This document shows, piece by piece, positions 8,353 to 16,942 of a stretch of 64,000 nt of DNA. The stretch is from positions 4,278,001-4,342,000 of the forward strand of contig OZ271831.1 in NCBI GenBank assembly GCA_965601455.1, read 5' to 3'. A program made the position numbers and the translations under genes. Numbering within the stretch: position 1 is the first letter of the stretch; each line of letters opens with the position of its first letter. The notes beneath the pieces are model-generated. The model ran no database searches. It worked only from the letters and a program-made list of their open reading frames with translations, and was not told the origin of the DNA. Source of the DNA: JANQEU01 sp965601455 (GTDB taxonomy: Bacteria; Bacteroidota; Bacteroidia; Cytophagales; Cyclobacteriaceae).

Positions 8353-9063
8353 TTACTTGACCGAAATGTACTGATAGTCAGCTGGATTCCAATCAATCAC
8401 CAATCCCCTACCTACACCCTGTGCCACCTGTAGTCCGTATAGATGATGTACCAGGTAAAGGGCTACATCGTAAGACTTGGCACCTCCAGCAGATGTTAAC
8501 AGATTGTCGTGATGAACAAAAGAAACGTCTTCATGTACCTTTAAATTGGGAAACATCTCACGATAGCGACCAATATCAGTAGGAAAAGTTGTTGATTCCC
8601 TGTCATCCACAAGACCAGCTTTCGCCAAGACAAATGCACCATCACAAAGGGACATGGTGTAGTCGGCCTCCATGCCTTTAGTATTTACAAAGGATATTAG
8701 AGATTCATTTTCCAAATCAGTATCCATGCTGTGCTCCGCACTCGGAACCACCAGTATATCAATATTAGGAACTGTGCTGAAGTCATAATCCGGTATAATC
8801 TTAAGCCCCTCAAACGTGGTTAAGGTATCCCTGGTTGGAGCCACAGTGAATACACTTATTCCTCCTTCTGTATGGAAAATCGTATGCTGGAATATATCAT
8901 AAGGCGCCATAAGTTCTGAGTTGTATACACCATCCACGATGAGAAATCCAGCATTAAATGACTGGCCTTTTGCTACGGGTTCAATGACAGTGGCTTTGTT
9001 TTCCCTATTTTCTGAGCAAGCGACACTTAAAACCAATACTATTATCAAACCGTAAAGCCTCAT
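8353..9063 (-). CDS. DJ-1/PfpI (GATase1-like) lipoprotein
   Basis: A 236-residue protein with a lipoprotein signal peptide ending LSVAC (Cys16), so it should be anchored outside the cytoplasm. The rest is a DJ-1/PfpI class I amidotransferase-like fold similar to the N-terminal domain of GlxA-type AraC regulators. The nucleophile elbow SLCDGAF places Cys140 as the likely active residue. Most DJ-1 proteins are cytosolic, so the lipoprotein form is notable. Substrate unknown. A GGGAGA sequence lies just before the ATG, one of the few Shine-Dalgarno-like sites here. Confidence 0.8.
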   Translation of the reverse strand: MRLYGLIIVLVLSVACSENRENKATVIEPVAKGQSFNAGFLIVDGVYNSELMAPYDIFQHTIFHTEGGISVFTVAPTRDTLTTFEGLKIIPDYDFSTVPNIDILVVPSAEHSMDTDLENESLISFVNTKGMEADYTMSLCDGAFVLAKAGLVDDRESTTFPTDIGRYREMFPNLKVHEDVSFVHHDNLLTSAGGAKSYDVALYLVHHLYGLQVAQGVGRGLVIDWNPADYQYISVK

Positions 9064-9132
9064 GATTCTCCCTTTTCCTTAAAATTATCTATTTCCTGTG
9101 TACTCAAATAGTAACTAGAGTATCATCCTTAC

Positions 9133-9141
9133 TACTTTTGC
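9133..9141 (+). promoter_or_regulatory. Bacteroidota -7 promoter element for glnS
   Basis: TACTTTTGC matches TAnnTTTGC and ends 14 bases before the ATG at 9156. The transcript would begin near 9144, giving a leader of only about 12 bases. This argues against the upstream in-frame TTG at 9138 as the start. Confidence 0.5.
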
Positions 9142-9155
9142 GGATTCAAATCCGG

Positions 9156-10832
9156 ATGAGAATGGAAAACGAAAAAAAACCTTCATTGAATTTTATCGAA
9201 CAAATGATCGAAAAAGATCTAAAGGAAGGGAAGCACCAATCCATTCAAACTCGATTTCCTCCCGAACCCAATGGATATCTTCATATAGGACATGCAAAAT
9301 CTATATGTCTGAATTTTGGACTTGCCGTAAAGTATAAAGGCAAATGCAATCTTCGATTTGATGATACTAATCCAGAAAAGGAGGAAACCGAATATGTTGA
9401 TTCAATAAAAGAAGACATTAAGTGGCTAGGTTTCGATTGGGAAGATCGTGAGTACTACGCTTCAGATTATTTTCAACAGCTATACGACATGGCCGTTCAG
9501 TTGATTAAGAAAGGTTCGGCATATGTCGATGATCTTCCGGCCGAAGAATTCAATAAACTTAAAGGCACACCTACCCAACCTGGTACACCAAGTCCCTTTC
9601 GAGATAGATCAGTAGACGAAACCCTGAAGCTATTTGAGGAAATGCGTGAAGGCAAGTATAGGGAAGGAGAAAAAGTACTTAGGGCGAAGATCGACCTCTC
9701 CTCCCCAAATATGCACATGCGGGATCCTGCGTTGTATCGAATCAAGCACGTGGATCATCATCGAACCGGGAATAAATGGTGCATCTATCCTACGTATGAT
9801 TTTGCACATGGGCAATCGGATAGTATAGAGCAGGTGACACACTCCCTGTGCACACTAGAGTTTGAAGTTCACCGACCTTTATACAATTGGCTAATTAAAG
9901 AATTGGGTATCTACCCGTCCGAACAAACTGAATTTGCCAGATTAAATCTGAGCTACACCATTGTCAGTAAGAGGAGCTTACGAGAACTGGTAGAATTGCG
10001 TAAGGTCTCCGGTTGGGATGACCCCAGAATGCCCACGATTTCAGGTATTAGGAGACGAGGATTCACTCCAGATTCAATAAGGAAGTTTGCTGACACCGTT
10101 GGTGTTGCAAGAAGAAACGGAATCACCGATGTAGCACTACTAGAGCATGCAATCCGTGAAGACCTAAATAAGAAGGCATCTAGAGTTTTTGGGATTATGG
10201 ACCCTTTGAAATTGATCATTACCAACTGGCCTGAAGATCAAGAGGAAATGATGCAGGCAATAAATAATCCGGAGGATCCTGAAGCCGGGACTCGAGAAAT
10301 GCCTTTCACCCGAGAACTATATATAGACCAATCAGATTTTAAGGAAGATCCTCCGAGCCCACGCAAGTGGTTCAGATTGGGACCTGAAAGAGAAGTCCGT
10401 CTTAAATTTGGATACATCATAAAATGTACCGGATTCAAAAAGAACGATGATGGATCCATTGCAGAAGTCTATGCCGAATATGATCCGGACACAAGAAGTG
10501 GTCAGGACACCACAGGAAAGAAAGTAAAAGGAACCCTGAGCTGGGTCTCTGCGACCCACGGTATTAACGCCGAGATACGATTATATGACCGGCTCTTTCT
10601 TACAGAGAACATGTCGGACATACAAGACGACTTCAAGAATCATTTGAATCCAGATAGCCTTTCAGTAAACGTAAACGCTAAACTGGAACCCTCAATTGCG
10701 CATGCAAACGTTGGTGATGTTTTCCAGTTTGAGCGTATTGGATATTTCCGTGTCGACGAGGATTCAACTGAAGATAAGCTAGTCTTCAACCGAACAGTTA
10801 CTCTTCGTGATACCTGGGCAAAGAAGCAGTAA
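9156..10832 (+). CDS. glnS: Glutaminyl-tRNA synthetase
   Basis: Class I aminoacyl-tRNA synthetase charging tRNA-Gln. The ATP-binding HIGH motif is in PPEPNGYLHIGHAKS (residues 43-46) and the KMSKS equivalent is VSKR at 270-273. The C-terminal beta-barrel anticodon domain is complete, so the 558-residue length is normal. Its presence means this organism charges tRNA-Gln directly. The start was set at 9156 because the promoter element overlaps the alternative TTG; a second ATG at 9162 is also possible. Confidence 0.95.
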   Translation: MRMENEKKPSLNFIEQMIEKDLKEGKHQSIQTRFPPEPNGYLHIGHAKSICLNFGLAVKYKGKCNLRFDDTNPEKEETEYVDSIKEDIKWLGFDWEDREYYASDYFQQLYDMAVQLIKKGSAYVDDLPAEEFNKLKGTPTQPGTPSPFRDRSVDETLKLFEEMREGKYREGEKVLRAKIDLSSPNMHMRDPALYRIKHVDHHRTGNKWCIYPTYDFAHGQSDSIEQVTHSLCTLEFEVHRPLYNWLIKELGIYPSEQTEFARLNLSYTIVSKRSLRELVELRKVSGWDDPRMPTISGIRRRGFTPDSIRKFADTVGVARRNGITDVALLEHAIREDLNKKASRVFGIMDPLKLIITNWPEDQEEMMQAINNPEDPEAGTREMPFTRELYIDQSDFKEDPPSPRKWFRLGPEREVRLKFGYIIKCTGFKKNDDGSIAEVYAEYDPDTRSGQDTTGKKVKGTLSWVSATHGINAEIRLYDRLFLTENMSDIQDDFKNHLNPDSLSVNVNAKLEPSIAHANVGDVFQFERIGYFRVDEDSTEDKLVFNRTVTLRDTWAKKQ

Positions 10833-10940
10833 GTTCTGTGCATTTCGGCAAAAATCCAGGGAAATCAATCTAAGTAATTCCCGGCACTAAGCCTCTGAAG
10901 ATCAGCTAAATGGTGTGTTCTGATGCTAAAAAGAGGCACT

Positions 10941-10966
10941 ATAATGTATAATATTTTATACATTAT
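10941..10966. promoter_or_regulatory. 26-bp perfect palindrome upstream of TonB receptor
   Basis: ATAATGTATAA, a four-base spacer (TATT) and TTATACATTAT form a perfect inverted repeat with 11-bp arms. It covers the -33 region relative to a near-consensus -7 element TTACTTTG at 10979-10986. It is too AT-rich and wrongly placed for a terminator, so an operator is more likely. Half-site ATGTAA recurs next to it (10965-10970) and in the palindromes before the CylR2-like regulator gene. Confidence 0.5.
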
Positions 10967-10989
10967 GTAAAACTATATTTACTTTGTGT

Positions 10990-11026
10990 ACGTAATTATT
11001 TACGTTAAGTCACCTTTATGTGACTT
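10990..11026 (+). promoter_or_regulatory. Tandem stem-loops in the predicted 5' leader
   Basis: Two adjacent inverted repeats: ACGTAA-TTAT-TTACGT (10990-11005) and AAGTCAC-CTTTAT-GTGACTT (11007-11026). They lie between the predicted transcription start and the ATG at 11064. The second has a perfect 7-bp stem. There is no U-tract, so it is not an intrinsic terminator. The role is unknown; leader structure or operator are both possible. Confidence 0.35.
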
Positions 11027-11063
11027 TATGAACCCATTGAAAATCAAAAAATCAAGTACACAA

Positions 11064-13505
11064 ATGAAAAGGACTCACCTACTCATCTCAATTGCCATTA
11101 TACTAGCTATTTCAACTATGGGGCAACCACTAAAGCAGACGATTCGAGGAAGAATTACTGACGCGGACTCAAAAAGCCCATTAATCGGTGCTACGGTAAT
11201 GGTAGAAAACTCCAGTCCGATTCTTGGTGCAATCACGGATATTAATGGAAACTACCGAATTGATCAGGTGCCTACCGGGCGAATTTGTCTTCAGATCAGC
11301 TACATAGGATATGCCCCTAAGTTGATACCTAATGTTGTGGTGAATTCCGGAAAGGAGATGATCATGGACGTCTCCCTTCAGGAATCCATTGTTAAAATGG
11401 AGGGTGTTACTATTGTTGCTAACAAGAACAAAGGGGAACCCGTAAATGATATGGCTACAATCAGTGTTAGGTCCATATCTCCCGAAGAAACCAATAGATA
11501 CGCCGGAGGATTCAACGACCCCTCCCGGATCATGTCTAATTTTGCAGGAATAACTTCTACACAAGATGGAAGTAATGACATAATTGTTCGGGGCAATTCA
11601 CCAAAGTATGTGCAATGGAGGTTAGAAGGAATTGAGATTTCCAATCCAAACCATTTTGCAGATCAAAGCTCAGTCGGCGGGTCGGTTAGTACATTAAACA
11701 ACAACCTATTATCAAACTCAGACTTTTATACGGGTGCTTTCACCGCTGAATTTGGAGATGCGCTTTCCGGTGTTTATGACGTCCGCCTACGATCAGGTAA
11801 TAATGAGCAGTTTGAGTCTGTTTTTGGATTTGGTTTACTTGGAACAGATCTCACCTTTGAAGGTCCTTTCAAACAAAACTATGGTGGGTCTTTTTTGGCG
11901 AATTATCGATATTCTACAGCAACAATTGTTTCAGATCTAGGACTACTCGGAGACGACCTGGGAGGGATACCAAGATTCCAGGACGGCGCGTTTAAGATTG
12001 TACTACCTACCAAAGGGATCGGAACATTCTCCTTATTCGGTTTAGGTGGACGAAGTGATTTCTATTGGGAAGATGTGACCCCAGCTATGTGGGAAACACC
12101 TGGCGACAGAGGAATGATGGGTGAAATCACTGAAGACTTCAGAAAAAAATCACACTTACTAAACACTGGATTAAATCACACCATCAACGTAGACAGGTCT
12201 AGTTACTTCCACTCAACCTTTTCTTTTTCCAGTGAATCAATTGCTGATGATGTATTCGAAAAAAGGAGAATAAATCTTCCAAATGAAACTGATGTACCCA
12301 TTGAAGATTCACTCATCAGCGAACACAAGAATTTTTCAAACCGCTTCGTAAGAAACACCTATCGGATATCAGTCTCTTTTAACAAAAAATTCAACCCTCA
12401 ACACAAGATCCAGGTTGGCACAAAATACAGACTAGTTGATCAGCAAATAAACCAAAGTAAGTTCATGGATGACTCGATGGAACGCTTGACTTTAGTTGAT
12501 ATGGACAGGAATATAAGCACGGTAAGAAACTTCATAAGCTGGAGGTATCGAATCAACGAAAGCGTTCAGTTCATCTCAGGGATTCATAATATGAATGTTC
12601 TGCTGAATAAAAAATGGACTTTTGAGCCCAGAGTAGCCATGAACTGGGATATAAACTCCTCCACTTCCATAAATGCGGGGTACGGATTACACAGTTCAAT
12701 GGAAAGTGTTCATGCATACTTTACGGAAGTGAGATCCTTAGATGGGAGTACTTCTCAACCCAACCAAGACCTGGATTTACTAAAGGCACACCACTTTGTG
12801 CTTGGCACTGAAAAACGATTGAATTCCAATCTCCGCGCCAAACTGGAATTATATTACCAGGACTTATATGATATCCCGGTTGAAAATGATCTTGCAAGTA
12901 TCTACTCCACAGTCAACGAGACATTGGACTTTCAATATGTGGACCTCGTTAATAAAGGGACTGGAAGAAATTACGGTATCGAGCTTACATTAGAAAAGTT
13001 TTTCAGCAATAACTACTATTACCTTATAAACGGCTCAGTTTTCGAATCAAAATACACAGCCCTGGACGGAGTTGAGAGAAATACTCAATTCAATGGAAAT
13101 TACCTGGTTAATGTACTTTTTGGCAAGGAATTTGAAAGACTTGGTAAGAACCAAAACCAGACGTTTGGATTGAATACAAAAGTGTTTTTTGGAGGAGGTA
13201 GAAAAGTGATTCCTCTACTTAGAGATGAAGCAGGGAATCTGGCCGTCAATCCGGACAGAAACCAATTCTGGGATTACGATCAGGCGTACGAAAATGACAT
13301 TGAAGACACCTATATGGTGATTGTTTCTGGAAGCTACAAATGGAACAAACCAAAAAGCACCCATGAGTTATTCCTGAATCTGGATAACGTAACGAACCAC
13401 AAGGGAAAGATTACCGAATTCTACGACGAAAGCGAACCCGATAATATTGGCAACATGCAACAATTTGGATTCTTTCCAAACCTAATGTACCGAGTCTATT
13501 TTTAA
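11064..13505 (+). CDS. TonB-dependent receptor with carboxypeptidase-D regulatory-like domain
   Basis: An 813-residue outer-membrane protein. The N-terminus is a signal peptide (MKRTHLLISIAIILAI), then a carboxypeptidase-regulatory-like beta-sandwich (about residues 24-105, with the GATVMV and GNYRI strands), a plug domain (about 120-240, IIVRGNSP) and a long beta-barrel. It should import an unknown substrate with TonB energy. No SusD partner is adjacent, so it is not a typical polysaccharide system. I chose the ATG at 11064 because it gives a canonical signal peptide; ATG 11028 and GTG 10986 are in frame. A small lipoprotein gene follows after 16 bases and likely shares the transcript. Confidence 0.85.
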   Translation: MKRTHLLISIAIILAISTMGQPLKQTIRGRITDADSKSPLIGATVMVENSSPILGAITDINGNYRIDQVPTGRICLQISYIGYAPKLIPNVVVNSGKEMIMDVSLQESIVKMEGVTIVANKNKGEPVNDMATISVRSISPEETNRYAGGFNDPSRIMSNFAGITSTQDGSNDIIVRGNSPKYVQWRLEGIEISNPNHFADQSSVGGSVSTLNNNLLSNSDFYTGAFTAEFGDALSGVYDVRLRSGNNEQFESVFGFGLLGTDLTFEGPFKQNYGGSFLANYRYSTATIVSDLGLLGDDLGGIPRFQDGAFKIVLPTKGIGTFSLFGLGGRSDFYWEDVTPAMWETPGDRGMMGEITEDFRKKSHLLNTGLNHTINVDRSSYFHSTFSFSSESIADDVFEKRRINLPNETDVPIEDSLISEHKNFSNRFVRNTYRISVSFNKKFNPQHKIQVGTKYRLVDQQINQSKFMDDSMERLTLVDMDRNISTVRNFISWRYRINESVQFISGIHNMNVLLNKKWTFEPRVAMNWDINSSTSINAGYGLHSSMESVHAYFTEVRSLDGSTSQPNQDLDLLKAHHFVLGTEKRLNSNLRAKLELYYQDLYDIPVENDLASIYSTVNETLDFQYVDLVNKGTGRNYGIELTLEKFFSNNYYYLINGSVFESKYTALDGVERNTQFNGNYLVNVLFGKEFERLGKNQNQTFGLNTKVFFGGGRKVIPLLRDEAGNLAVNPDRNQFWDYDQAYENDIEDTYMVIVSGSYKWNKPKSTHELFLNLDNVTNHKGKITEFYDESEPDNIGNMQQFGFFPNLMYRVYF

Positions 13506-13521
13506 TTCAATACATACTAAT

Positions 13522-13890
13522 ATGAAACACAAGCTGAATTACCTGTATATCATTCTTGCCGTAGCCACTCTTAGTTCATGTGGCGTTGGAGCGGCCTATG
13601 TCTTTAATCACAATCAGAACAACACCCAAGTGCATCTGTCTGAAAATAATTATGAAATAATCGAGCGAGTCACCGGTTCGGCCGAAGTAGATTATATTTT
13701 CGCCATTGGAGGATTAAAAAAGAAGCAGCTGTATGCCAATGCATATTCTCAAATGCTTGATGAAGCCAATTTGAATGGCTCCAAAGCAATCACCAATGTG
13801 GTTACCGAGGAGCACTTTGGTGGTCTTCCTCCTTTCTATGTAAAAAGAACCATTACCGTCAGTGGTTACGTCATAGAATTTACACGATAA
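13522..13890 (+). CDS. Small lipoprotein (DUF6567-like)
   Basis: A 122-residue protein with a lipoprotein signal ending TLSSC (Cys20). The mature part, with FNHNQNNTQVHLSENNYEI, a central FAIGGL and a final PPFYVKRTITVSG, resembles a Bacteroidota family I recall as DUF6567; that name is from memory. The function is unknown. It sits directly after the TonB receptor and before an intrinsic terminator, so the two form a short operon, and it may assist the receptor (inference). Confidence 0.75.
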   Translation: MKHKLNYLYIILAVATLSSCGVGAAYVFNHNQNNTQVHLSENNYEIIERVTGSAEVDYIFAIGGLKKKQLYANAYSQMLDEANLNGSKAITNVVTEEHFGGLPPFYVKRTITVSGYVIEFTR

Positions 13891-13900
13891 TAATTTCAAG

Positions 13901-13927
13901 AAAGCCGGAGCTAAGCACGGCTTTTTT
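13901..13927 (+). terminator. Intrinsic terminator after the receptor-lipoprotein operon
   Basis: The arms AAAGCCG (13901-13907) and CGGCTTT (13918-13924) form a 7-bp stem followed by a run of six T. It lies 10 bases after the lipoprotein stop. Confidence 0.75.
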
Positions 13928-13952
13928 CAGGTACACAGATGTACAACATTTT

Positions 13953-13997
13953 TTACATATTGTTAAGATAACTTAACTTACATATTACATGTAATAT
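13953..13997. promoter_or_regulatory. Operator-like repeats at the membrane protein/CylR2-like promoter
   Basis: Three nested elements lie just before the ATG at 14008: GTTAAG-ATAA-CTTAAC (13962-13977), a perfect 16-bp palindrome ATATTACATGTAATAT (13982-13997), and a direct repeat TTACATAT at 13953-13960 and 13978-13985. A TTG at 13960-13962 and TATTACAT at 13983-13990 are spaced 20 bases apart like a Bacteroidota promoter, so both palindromes would overlap promoter DNA. Autoregulation by the downstream repressor is the natural reading. Confidence 0.5.
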
Positions 13998-14007
13998 TTA
14001 GAAAGAA

Positions 14008-14454
14008 ATGTCCTATCAAGAGAAACGAAGTTTGGTTTACCTAGCCAGTTCAATACTAGTTGGATTGACTTATTACATCTATGTGTTCCACGTGAAAGCT
14101 GACCAGAGTTTCAATCCTGATGTTGATTTTAAATTCTGGGGAGTCACTTTCCTTTTTATAATACCTGTGATGATCCTAATCAATGTCATTATGAATATCG
14201 TCTTCAATGTTCTGAATGTCATGATAACTAAGGAAGAAGGAGAACAGTTTGAAGACGAAATGGATAAGGAAATAGAAATGAGAGCCAATAGAAATGCCTA
14301 CACGTTGTTCATATTCTGCTTCATGGGTTCTGTTGGAAGTCTCGCTTTTGGTGCAACACCAAATCTAATGTTCAACCTATTATTCGCCACTGTAATGGTT
14401 GGTTCACTTACCTGGTGTCTTTCAACGATTTATTACTACAGACGGGGATTCTAG
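14008..14454 (+). CDS. Four-helix membrane protein paired with a CylR2-like regulator
   Basis: A 148-residue membrane protein with two N-terminal hydrophobic segments (about 10-26 and 46-72), an acidic cytosolic loop (EEGEQFEDEMDKEIEMRANR, about 76-96) and two more segments (about 99-118 and 122-142). It looks like the small DUF2178-type proteins often encoded before XRE regulators, though I could not confirm a family. It starts directly after palindromic repeats and ends 2 bases before the regulator gene. By analogy with CylR1/CylR2 it could sense a signal or sequester the regulator (inference). Confidence 0.6.
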   Translation: MSYQEKRSLVYLASSILVGLTYYIYVFHVKADQSFNPDVDFKFWGVTFLFIIPVMILINVIMNIVFNVLNVMITKEEGEQFEDEMDKEIEMRANRNAYTLFIFCFMGSVGSLAFGATPNLMFNLLFATVMVGSLTWCLSTIYYYRRGF

Positions 14455-14456
14455 TT

Positions 14457-14678
14457 ATGGCGAAGCATAAAATCAGTAACAACATCCGAACGCAGCGATT
14501 CATGCACGAGGAGATGACTCAGCAACAACTAGCTGAGAAAGTCGGAGTCACAAGGCAAACCATTGTTGCTATAGAAAAAGGCAAATACTCTCCCACACTG
14601 GAATTGGCATTTAAAATTGCTGAGGTATTCAATAAGTCTCTCGACGAAATATTCCAATACGACAAAGAAAAAAAATAA
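14457..14678 (+). CDS. CylR2-like XRE-family transcriptional regulator
   Basis: A 73-residue protein that is almost entirely a helix-turn-helix domain: MTQQQLAEKVGVTRQTI forms the HTH, followed by EKGKYSPTLELAFKIAE and LDEIFQ. Sequence and length match the CylR2 group, which binds inverted repeats as dimers. The start is the ATG at 14457, two bases after the membrane protein stop. Palindromes upstream of its operon and of the TonB receptor at 11064 are candidate targets. Confidence 0.88.
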   Translation: MAKHKISNNIRTQRFMHEEMTQQQLAEKVGVTRQTIVAIEKGKYSPTLELAFKIAEVFNKSLDEIFQYDKEKK

Positions 14679-14699
14679 GTGGCTATCTCAACTCACAAT

Positions 14700-15662
14700 A
14701 TGAGAGCTATAATTCAAACTGGATATGGAGGACCTGAAGTTTTGAAGCTTCAGGAGGTACCTGCTCCTCAGCCCAAAGCCAATGAGGTTCTTATAAAGGT
14801 GAAATCCGCTGGCATTAACTCATGGGATTGGGACAACCTAACAGGCAAAGAGTTGATCGTGCGCCTACTGTGGGGAATCACCAGCCCTCGAATCAAGATT
14901 ATGGGGTGTGATGTTTCTGGGATAATAGAATCTATCGGTGAAAAAGTAACTGAATTCGAAGTAGGCGATGAAGTTCTTGGTGATTTGAGTGAGTCCGGGT
15001 GGTCCTGCTTTGCTGAATATACAACTGCAAAAACTTCATCTTTGGTCAAAAAACCCCCAGGTTTATCTTTTGAAGCTGCAGCGGCCTTACCGCAAGCAGG
15101 GGTGATGGCATTACAAGGAGTAAGAGAGTTTATGGACCTCAAACCAGGAGTGGAGGTGCTTATGAATGGGGCAGGTGGTGGCTTTGGTACCTATTTTGTT
15201 CAATTGGTTAAGGCGACAGGTGCAACTATTACCGCCGTTGACAGAAGAGAAAAGTTACCATTGCTGAAGAAATTGGGTGCAGATCACATAATTGAGTATC
15301 CCAAGGAAGATATATATACAAGTGTCAAAGCATATGACCTGATTATAGATGTGGCTGCGAGTAAGAAACCATCAGTAATTCTAAAAATCCTCAATAAGGG
15401 GGGCACTTATGCTGCGGTGGGCGGTAAAATGAGTCGTCTCTTTTCCATCATGTTCTTCGGTAAATTCTTCTCAAGAAACCAGAAAAGGATTACCATTTTA
15501 TCTCACAAACCAAATCGGTATCTAGAGGAACTCGCCGATATAGTGGCAGAAGGCAAATTAAAATCTACTATTGATGGGCCTTACTCACTCAATGAATTGC
15601 CCTCTGCCCTAAGAAAAATTGGAACTGGGGAGGTTATTGGCAAAATTGTCATAAATCCTTGA
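14700..15662 (+). CDS. MDR-family zinc-independent quinone oxidoreductase-like protein
   Basis: A 320-residue NAD(P)-dependent medium-chain dehydrogenase/reductase. The GroES-like domain opens MRAIIQTGYGGPEVL, and the Rossmann domain carries NGAGGGFGTYFVQLVKATGA (about residues 158-177). Zinc-ligand cysteines of alcohol dehydrogenases are absent, so it is the zinc-independent quinone-oxidoreductase type. Substrate unknown. The ATG at 14700 is preferred to the GTG at 14679, which would abut the regulator stop. It may be co-transcribed with the regulator, 21 bases upstream, and converges on the VOC gene. Confidence 0.85.
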   Translation: MRAIIQTGYGGPEVLKLQEVPAPQPKANEVLIKVKSAGINSWDWDNLTGKELIVRLLWGITSPRIKIMGCDVSGIIESIGEKVTEFEVGDEVLGDLSESGWSCFAEYTTAKTSSLVKKPPGLSFEAAAALPQAGVMALQGVREFMDLKPGVEVLMNGAGGGFGTYFVQLVKATGATITAVDRREKLPLLKKLGADHIIEYPKEDIYTSVKAYDLIIDVAASKKPSVILKILNKGGTYAAVGGKMSRLFSIMFFGKFFSRNQKRITILSHKPNRYLEELADIVAEGKLKSTIDGPYSLNELPSALRKIGTGEVIGKIVINP

Positions 15663-15668
15663 AGAACC

Positions 15669-16091
15669 TTACTTAGCAAATAGTTGCTCCATATCCTTGA
15701 ATGATTTGAACTCCAGTGCATTTCCGGAGGGATCTTTGAAAAACATAGTGGCCTGTTCACCCGGCTGACCTTCAAATCGGATATAGGGTTCAATGATAAA
15801 TTGAATGCTACCTGACTTCAATCGATCAGCTAATTCATGCCAATCATCCCAGTCCAGTACAACTCCAAAATGAGGTACTGGGACATCATGTCCATCTACC
15901 GGATTGGAATTTACTTTCTCCTCCTGTCCCGGTACCTGATGAATCACAAGCTGATGTCCATATAAATCAAAATCAACCCAGTGAGTATCACTCCTACCTT
16001 CACTGCACTGCAATACATCTCGATAAAAAGCCCTGGTTTCAACTATTTCCTTTACCGGAATAGCTAGATGGAAAGGATTGATCTTGCTCAT
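15669..16091 (-). CDS. VOC (glyoxalase/bleomycin-resistance-like) protein
   Basis: A 140-residue protein of the vicinal-oxygen-chelate fold. It opens NPFHLAIPVKEIVETRAFYRD with the first metal-ligand His8 and ends with the strand FFKDPSGNALEFKSF, where Glu at about 131 is the usual last ligand. The reaction is unknown; such proteins include dioxygenases, isomerases and resistance proteins. It is the last gene of the ribD-cupin-fRMsr run, 9 bases after the fRMsr stop. Confidence 0.82.
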   Translation of the reverse strand: MSKINPFHLAIPVKEIVETRAFYRDVLQCSEGRSDTHWVDFDLYGHQLVIHQVPGQEEKVNSNPVDGHDVPVPHFGVVLDWDDWHELADRLKSGSIQFIIEPYIRFEGQPGEQATMFFKDPSGNALEFKSFKDMEQLFAK

Positions 16092-16100
16092 AAATTTGGG

Positions 16101-16577
16101 TTAATTTACCAATTCCGAAAGTTGCTCAAGAAATTCCTGATCTACTTCGTCAAAGTAATTTAATTCGTTCGAATCAACATCGAGTACCATGGAAACTTCT
16201 CCTTCTCCATTAAAAAAGGGAACAACTATTTCAGACTTGGAATCGCTACTGCATGCTATATGCCCTGGAAACTCATCCACATTTGGAACAATCAGAGTCT
16301 TCTGTCTTTGCCAGGCAGTTCCGCAAACGCCTTTGCCTTTTCCTATCCGGGTACAGGCAATTGGTCCTTGAAAGGGACCCAGAACCAATTCATCATCTTT
16401 AACCAAATAAAACCCGACCCAGAAGAAGTCCATACCGTATTTAAGTGCTGAACAAATATTCGCCAGATTCGCAATGCGATCTTCCTCACCCGATACCAGC
16501 CCCTTGATCTGGGGCATCAACTCCTGATAGCGTTTTCGCTTATCTGTTTCAGTAGAAAGTAATAGTTCCTCTGCCAT
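16101..16577 (-). CDS. msrC: Free methionine-(R)-sulfoxide reductase (GAF type)
   Basis: A 158-residue cytosolic GAF-domain enzyme that reduces free methionine-R-sulfoxide. The family's three conserved cysteines are present at 75 (GPIACTRI), 85 (GKGVCGTA) and 109 (FPGHIACSS), and the SEIVVPFF strand follows. The match to YebR/fRMsr is strong along the full length. The start overlaps the cupin stop by 1 base. It points to a small oxidative-repair function inside the riboflavin operon. Confidence 0.9.
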   Translation of the reverse strand: MAEELLLSTETDKRKRYQELMPQIKGLVSGEEDRIANLANICSALKYGMDFFWVGFYLVKDDELVLGPFQGPIACTRIGKGKGVCGTAWQRQKTLIVPNVDEFPGHIACSSDSKSEIVVPFFNGEGEVSMVLDVDSNELNYFDEVDQEFLEQLSELVN

Positions 16578-16942
16578 TATAGTTTTTCAAGGTTTTCCTT
16601 CGTGAATTCATTACGTTCCGCACCGGTATTCACGGTTTCATTGGGCTCGAACATCATAATATGAGTTTCTTCTTCGGCCCGTGGACTATGCTCAATGCCC
16701 CGAGGTATAACTGTGTATTCTCCTTCTTCAAGAACTATTCTATCCTCTCGCAATTCTATCACCAGCTTTCCCTTGACCACATAAAACATTTCATCTTCAT
16801 GTTCATGTGAATGCCAAGGAAACTCCCCTTTGACCTTTGCAATTTTTACCGACTGCCCATTAAGCTCAGCAATCACTCTTGGGTGCCAATGGTCTGAAAA
16901 ACTATCAAATTTTTCTATTAATCTTCCTTTCTCAATCTTCAT
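16577..16942 (-). CDS. Single-domain cupin protein
   Basis: A 121-residue cupin_2 protein. The first cupin motif, HSHEHEDEMFYVVKG at about 43-57, supplies metal-binding His and Glu residues, and the second, PRGIEHSPRAEEE at about 79-91, gives the last His. The substrate is unknown. It overlaps ribD by 11 bases and msrC by 1, so it is translated with them. Confidence 0.85.
   Translation of the reverse strand: MKIEKGRLIEKFDSFSDHWHPRVIAELNGQSVKIAKVKGEFPWHSHEHEDEMFYVVKGKLVIELREDRIVLEEGEYTVIPRGIEHSPRAEEETHIMMFEPNETVNTGAERNEFTKENLEKL

Noticed and set aside
10943..10964. AT-rich palindrome as terminator of glnS
   Set aside because: It has almost no G/C pairs, lies over 100 bases from the glnS stop and lacks a T-tract in either direction.
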